Below, one piece after another: positions 5,026 to 5,745 of a stretch of 5,745 nucleotides of DNA. The translations under genes were made by a program, and so were the position numbers. The notes under the pieces were generated by a model that saw only the letters and a list, made by a program, of their open reading frames with translations, was not told where the DNA came from and made no database searches. Origin of the DNA: Actinomycetota bacterium (lineage in GTDB: Bacteria > Actinomycetota > Actinomycetes > Streptosporangiales > Streptosporangiaceae); assembly GCA_003541285.1 (NCBI GenBank), contig DPMS01000338.1:1-5745 (forward strand). Direction: 5' to 3'. Position 1 is the first letter of the stretch. Every line of letters starts with the position of its first letter.

Positions 5026-5111
5026 CCACCGGGGGACTTAGGCCTATCCGGGGGGACCTGGGTCAATCCGGGGGCACCTTGGCCATCCGGGGGCACCTGG
5101 GTCACCGGGGG
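5026..5111. repeat. Tandem array of about 20-bp imperfect repeats
   Basis: Four consecutive units and a fifth partial one share a core CCGGGGG(C)ACCT-GG. They run 5026-5045 (most diverged), 5046-5065, 5066-5084 (19 bp), 5085-5104, and the start of another at 5105-5111. The typical unit is ATCCGGGGGCACCTGGGTCA. The array lies about 145 bp upstream of tRNA-Val(CAC). Frames crossing it give low-complexity peptides (TQVPPDG-like) and are not genes. Iterated regulator sites or a slippage-expanded array are both possible. Confidence 0.8.
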
Positions 5112-5256
5112 AGCGCGCCCGGGCCACAGCATGGACGGGGAGAGCGCCAGGGCGCGGGATTGCCGGGCCGGCCAGTGGCGCTGGTGCGCACGGCGGAGGG
5201 TCTGGATGCGTTAGTCTGTGGGAGCCAGCGGGCGGCTCGCCAGCCCGCTCGGGCGC

Positions 5257-5331
5257 GGGCGATTGGCTCAGCGGGAGAGCGCCTCGTTCACACCGAGGAG
5301 GTCACTGGTTCGATCCCAGTATCGCCCACCA
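5257..5331 (+). tRNA. tRNA-Val(CAC) with encoded CCA
   Basis: This is a complete cloverleaf. The acceptor GGGCGAT pairs with ATCGCCC, the D arm is GCTCAGCGGGAGAGC, the anticodon stem CCTCG/CGAGG closes the loop TTCACAC (anticodon CAC, valine), and the T arm is ACTGG/CCAGT with loop TTCGATC. The discriminator is A, followed by encoded CCA (5329-5331), unlike the two complete tRNAs of the left cluster. A -10-like TAGTCT lies at 5212-5217 without a good -35. An integrase gene tail points at its 3' end, marking it as a probable attachment site. Confidence 0.97.
5285..5331. mobile_element. Probable attachment site: 3' half of tRNA-Val(CAC)
   Basis: Tyrosine-recombinase elements usually integrate in the anticodon-to-3' part of a tRNA gene and restore it with their own copy. 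Here the tRNA stays intact and the integrase tail follows on its 3' side in the converging orientation, as in the attL of integrative elements. The exact core cannot be set because the other boundary lies outside the window; the limits given are the anticodon loop to the CCA. Confidence 0.5.
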
Positions 5332-5404
5332 GATGATCATGGCGTCTGGCCAGGTCAGAAGCTCGTTGTGCAGACCCCATCCTAGTCTTCGGGTGGGGCC
5401 TTCG

Positions 5405-5434
5405 GCTGATCTGGGAGGAATCTGGGAGATCAGC
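5405..5434. repeat. Inverted and direct repeats next to the attachment site
   Basis: GCTGATCT (5405-5412) and AGATCAGC (5427-5434) are a perfect 8-bp inverted repeat. Overlapping it, ATCTGGGAG occurs twice as a direct repeat (5409-5417 and 5420-5428), one helical turn apart (11 bp). Their position 75-105 bp from the tRNA 3' end is where arm-type integrase or excisionase sites often lie. A wobble-containing 8-bp hairpin (5375-5382 with 5391-5398) lies closer to the tRNA. Confidence 0.5.
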
Positions 5435-5495
5435 TGCTCCCGGTTCCCCTTCCAGTCGTCTGGCAGCGACGGCTCCTTCCCTGTTCCCGGTGATG

Positions 5496-5745
5496 TCATC
5501 TGATCTGCCTGACCCCTGTGGCTGCCGCCGGTACGGCGTCAGCAGCACGTCCAGCAGGGGCATGGGGGGAGTGCGGATGGATAGCGGCGCGGGCACGTAA
5601 GGAGTCCTCCCAGTGGGTCTGGAGGGCTTGCCTGAGGTCGTCGCGCATCCGCTCGGTGGCGTGGGCGTAGAGGCCGCGCATCCAAGGCACCTCGTGGCCG
5701 AGGCGCTGCTCGGCGAGGATCTCCGGGATGCCATCTTCGGCCATC
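5496..5745 (-). CDS. Site-specific tyrosine recombinase (integrase), C-terminal fragment; tail frameshifted
   Basis: The gene enters from the right edge. Visible residues match the last part of the catalytic domain of actinobacterial element integrases: EILAEQRLGHEVPWMRGLYAH, which includes the LGH block and the likely nucleophile Tyr of GLYAH, then ERMRDDLRQALQTHWEDSLRARAAIHPHSP. The enzyme would integrate and excise the element lying beyond the window. After HPHSP the frame degenerates and stops at 5496. The expected continuation appears in the next frame (MPLLDVLLTPYRRQ, about 5525-5566). Then a third frame gives DWKGNREQLISQIPPRS (about 5407-5457), resembling the usual tail of this family. 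Each step is +1, so the tail has two apparent single-base surpluses, the first at a run of six C on the coding strand (5564-5569). The catalytic part may still be intact, so activity cannot be excluded. No start is given because the gene is incomplete; the ATG at 5744 is internal. Confidence 0.8.
   Translation of the reverse strand, partial: MAEDGIPEILAEQRLGHEVPWMRGLYAHATERMRDDLRQALQTHWEDSLRARAAIHPHSPHAPAGRAADAVPAAATGVRQIR

Noticed and set aside
5026..5111. A CRISPR array
   Set aside because: The units are contiguous, about 20 bp, without unique spacers.
4917..5132. A minus-strand frame across the tandem repeats
   Set aside because: The peptide (VPPDG-like units) is only the translation of the DNA repeats, without a start signal or domain.
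5288..5499. Frames ending GDTGIEPVTSSV and WWAILGSNQ
   Set aside because: These endings are the antisense translation of tRNA-Val(CAC), a familiar annotation artefact; only the parts above about 5400 may be integrase remnants.

Overview
The window is very GC-rich, with strong third-position G/C bias in its real genes. It carries an SsgA-family protein (found only in actinomycetes, mostly sporulating ones) and the Gly-Cys-Val tRNA cluster common in that group. I infer chromosomal DNA of a morphologically complex actinomycete (Streptosporangiales or Streptomycetales-like). The genus cannot be fixed from this window.

Layout, left to right. (1) 1-280, minus: tRNA-Val(GAC) cut by the window edge, tRNA-Cys(GCA) and tRNA-Gly(GCC), with a plausible housekeeping promoter at 343-370. 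(2) 281-481: non-coding, with a perfect 15-bp inverted repeat. (3) 482-838, minus: a short DinB-like protein that may lack its N-terminal part. (4) 1030-2318, minus: an ECF41/SigJ-type sigma factor with its fused C-terminal regulatory domain, preceded by the N-terminal half of an NAD(P)-binding NmrA/epimerase-like gene. The two look collapsed into each other: the epimerase loses its family sequence near residue 126, the sigma reading frame has no ATG, GTG or TTG ahead of its first conserved helix, and a 21-bp tandem duplication sits at the junction. An exact match to the known ECF41 promoter (TGTCACA-N16-CGTC) lies just upstream, so autoregulation is likely. (5) 2518-4056, plus: hutH, histidine ammonia-lyase, diverging from the sigma locus. 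A 17-bp inverted repeat with one mismatch lies just before its ribosome binding site. (6) 4061-4477, minus: the SsgA/SsgB-like protein, convergent with hutH and 4 bp away; the two stop codons form one 10-bp palindrome. (7) 4478-5256: about 780 bp with no convincing gene, holding a possible stress-sigma promoter for the ssg gene, a cluster of hairpins that could be a small RNA with a terminator, and an array of about 20-bp tandem repeats. (8) 5257-5331, plus: tRNA-Val(CAC) with encoded CCA. (9) 5332-5745: the end of an integrated element, shown by the C-terminal part of a tyrosine recombinase gene running toward the tRNA 3' end. Its tail appears shifted through three frames.

The genes do not form one pathway. 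HutH degrades histidine to urocanate; no other hut gene is present. The sigma/epimerase pair is a self-contained regulatory module, apparently damaged. The SsgA-family protein belongs to sporulation-linked cell division. The right end is a tRNA-targeted integration site. I see no clearly new defence or biosynthetic system. The most informative oddities are the epimerase/sigma collapse with its intact ECF41 promoter, the hutH leader inverted repeat, and the structured intergenic region at 4690-5115.
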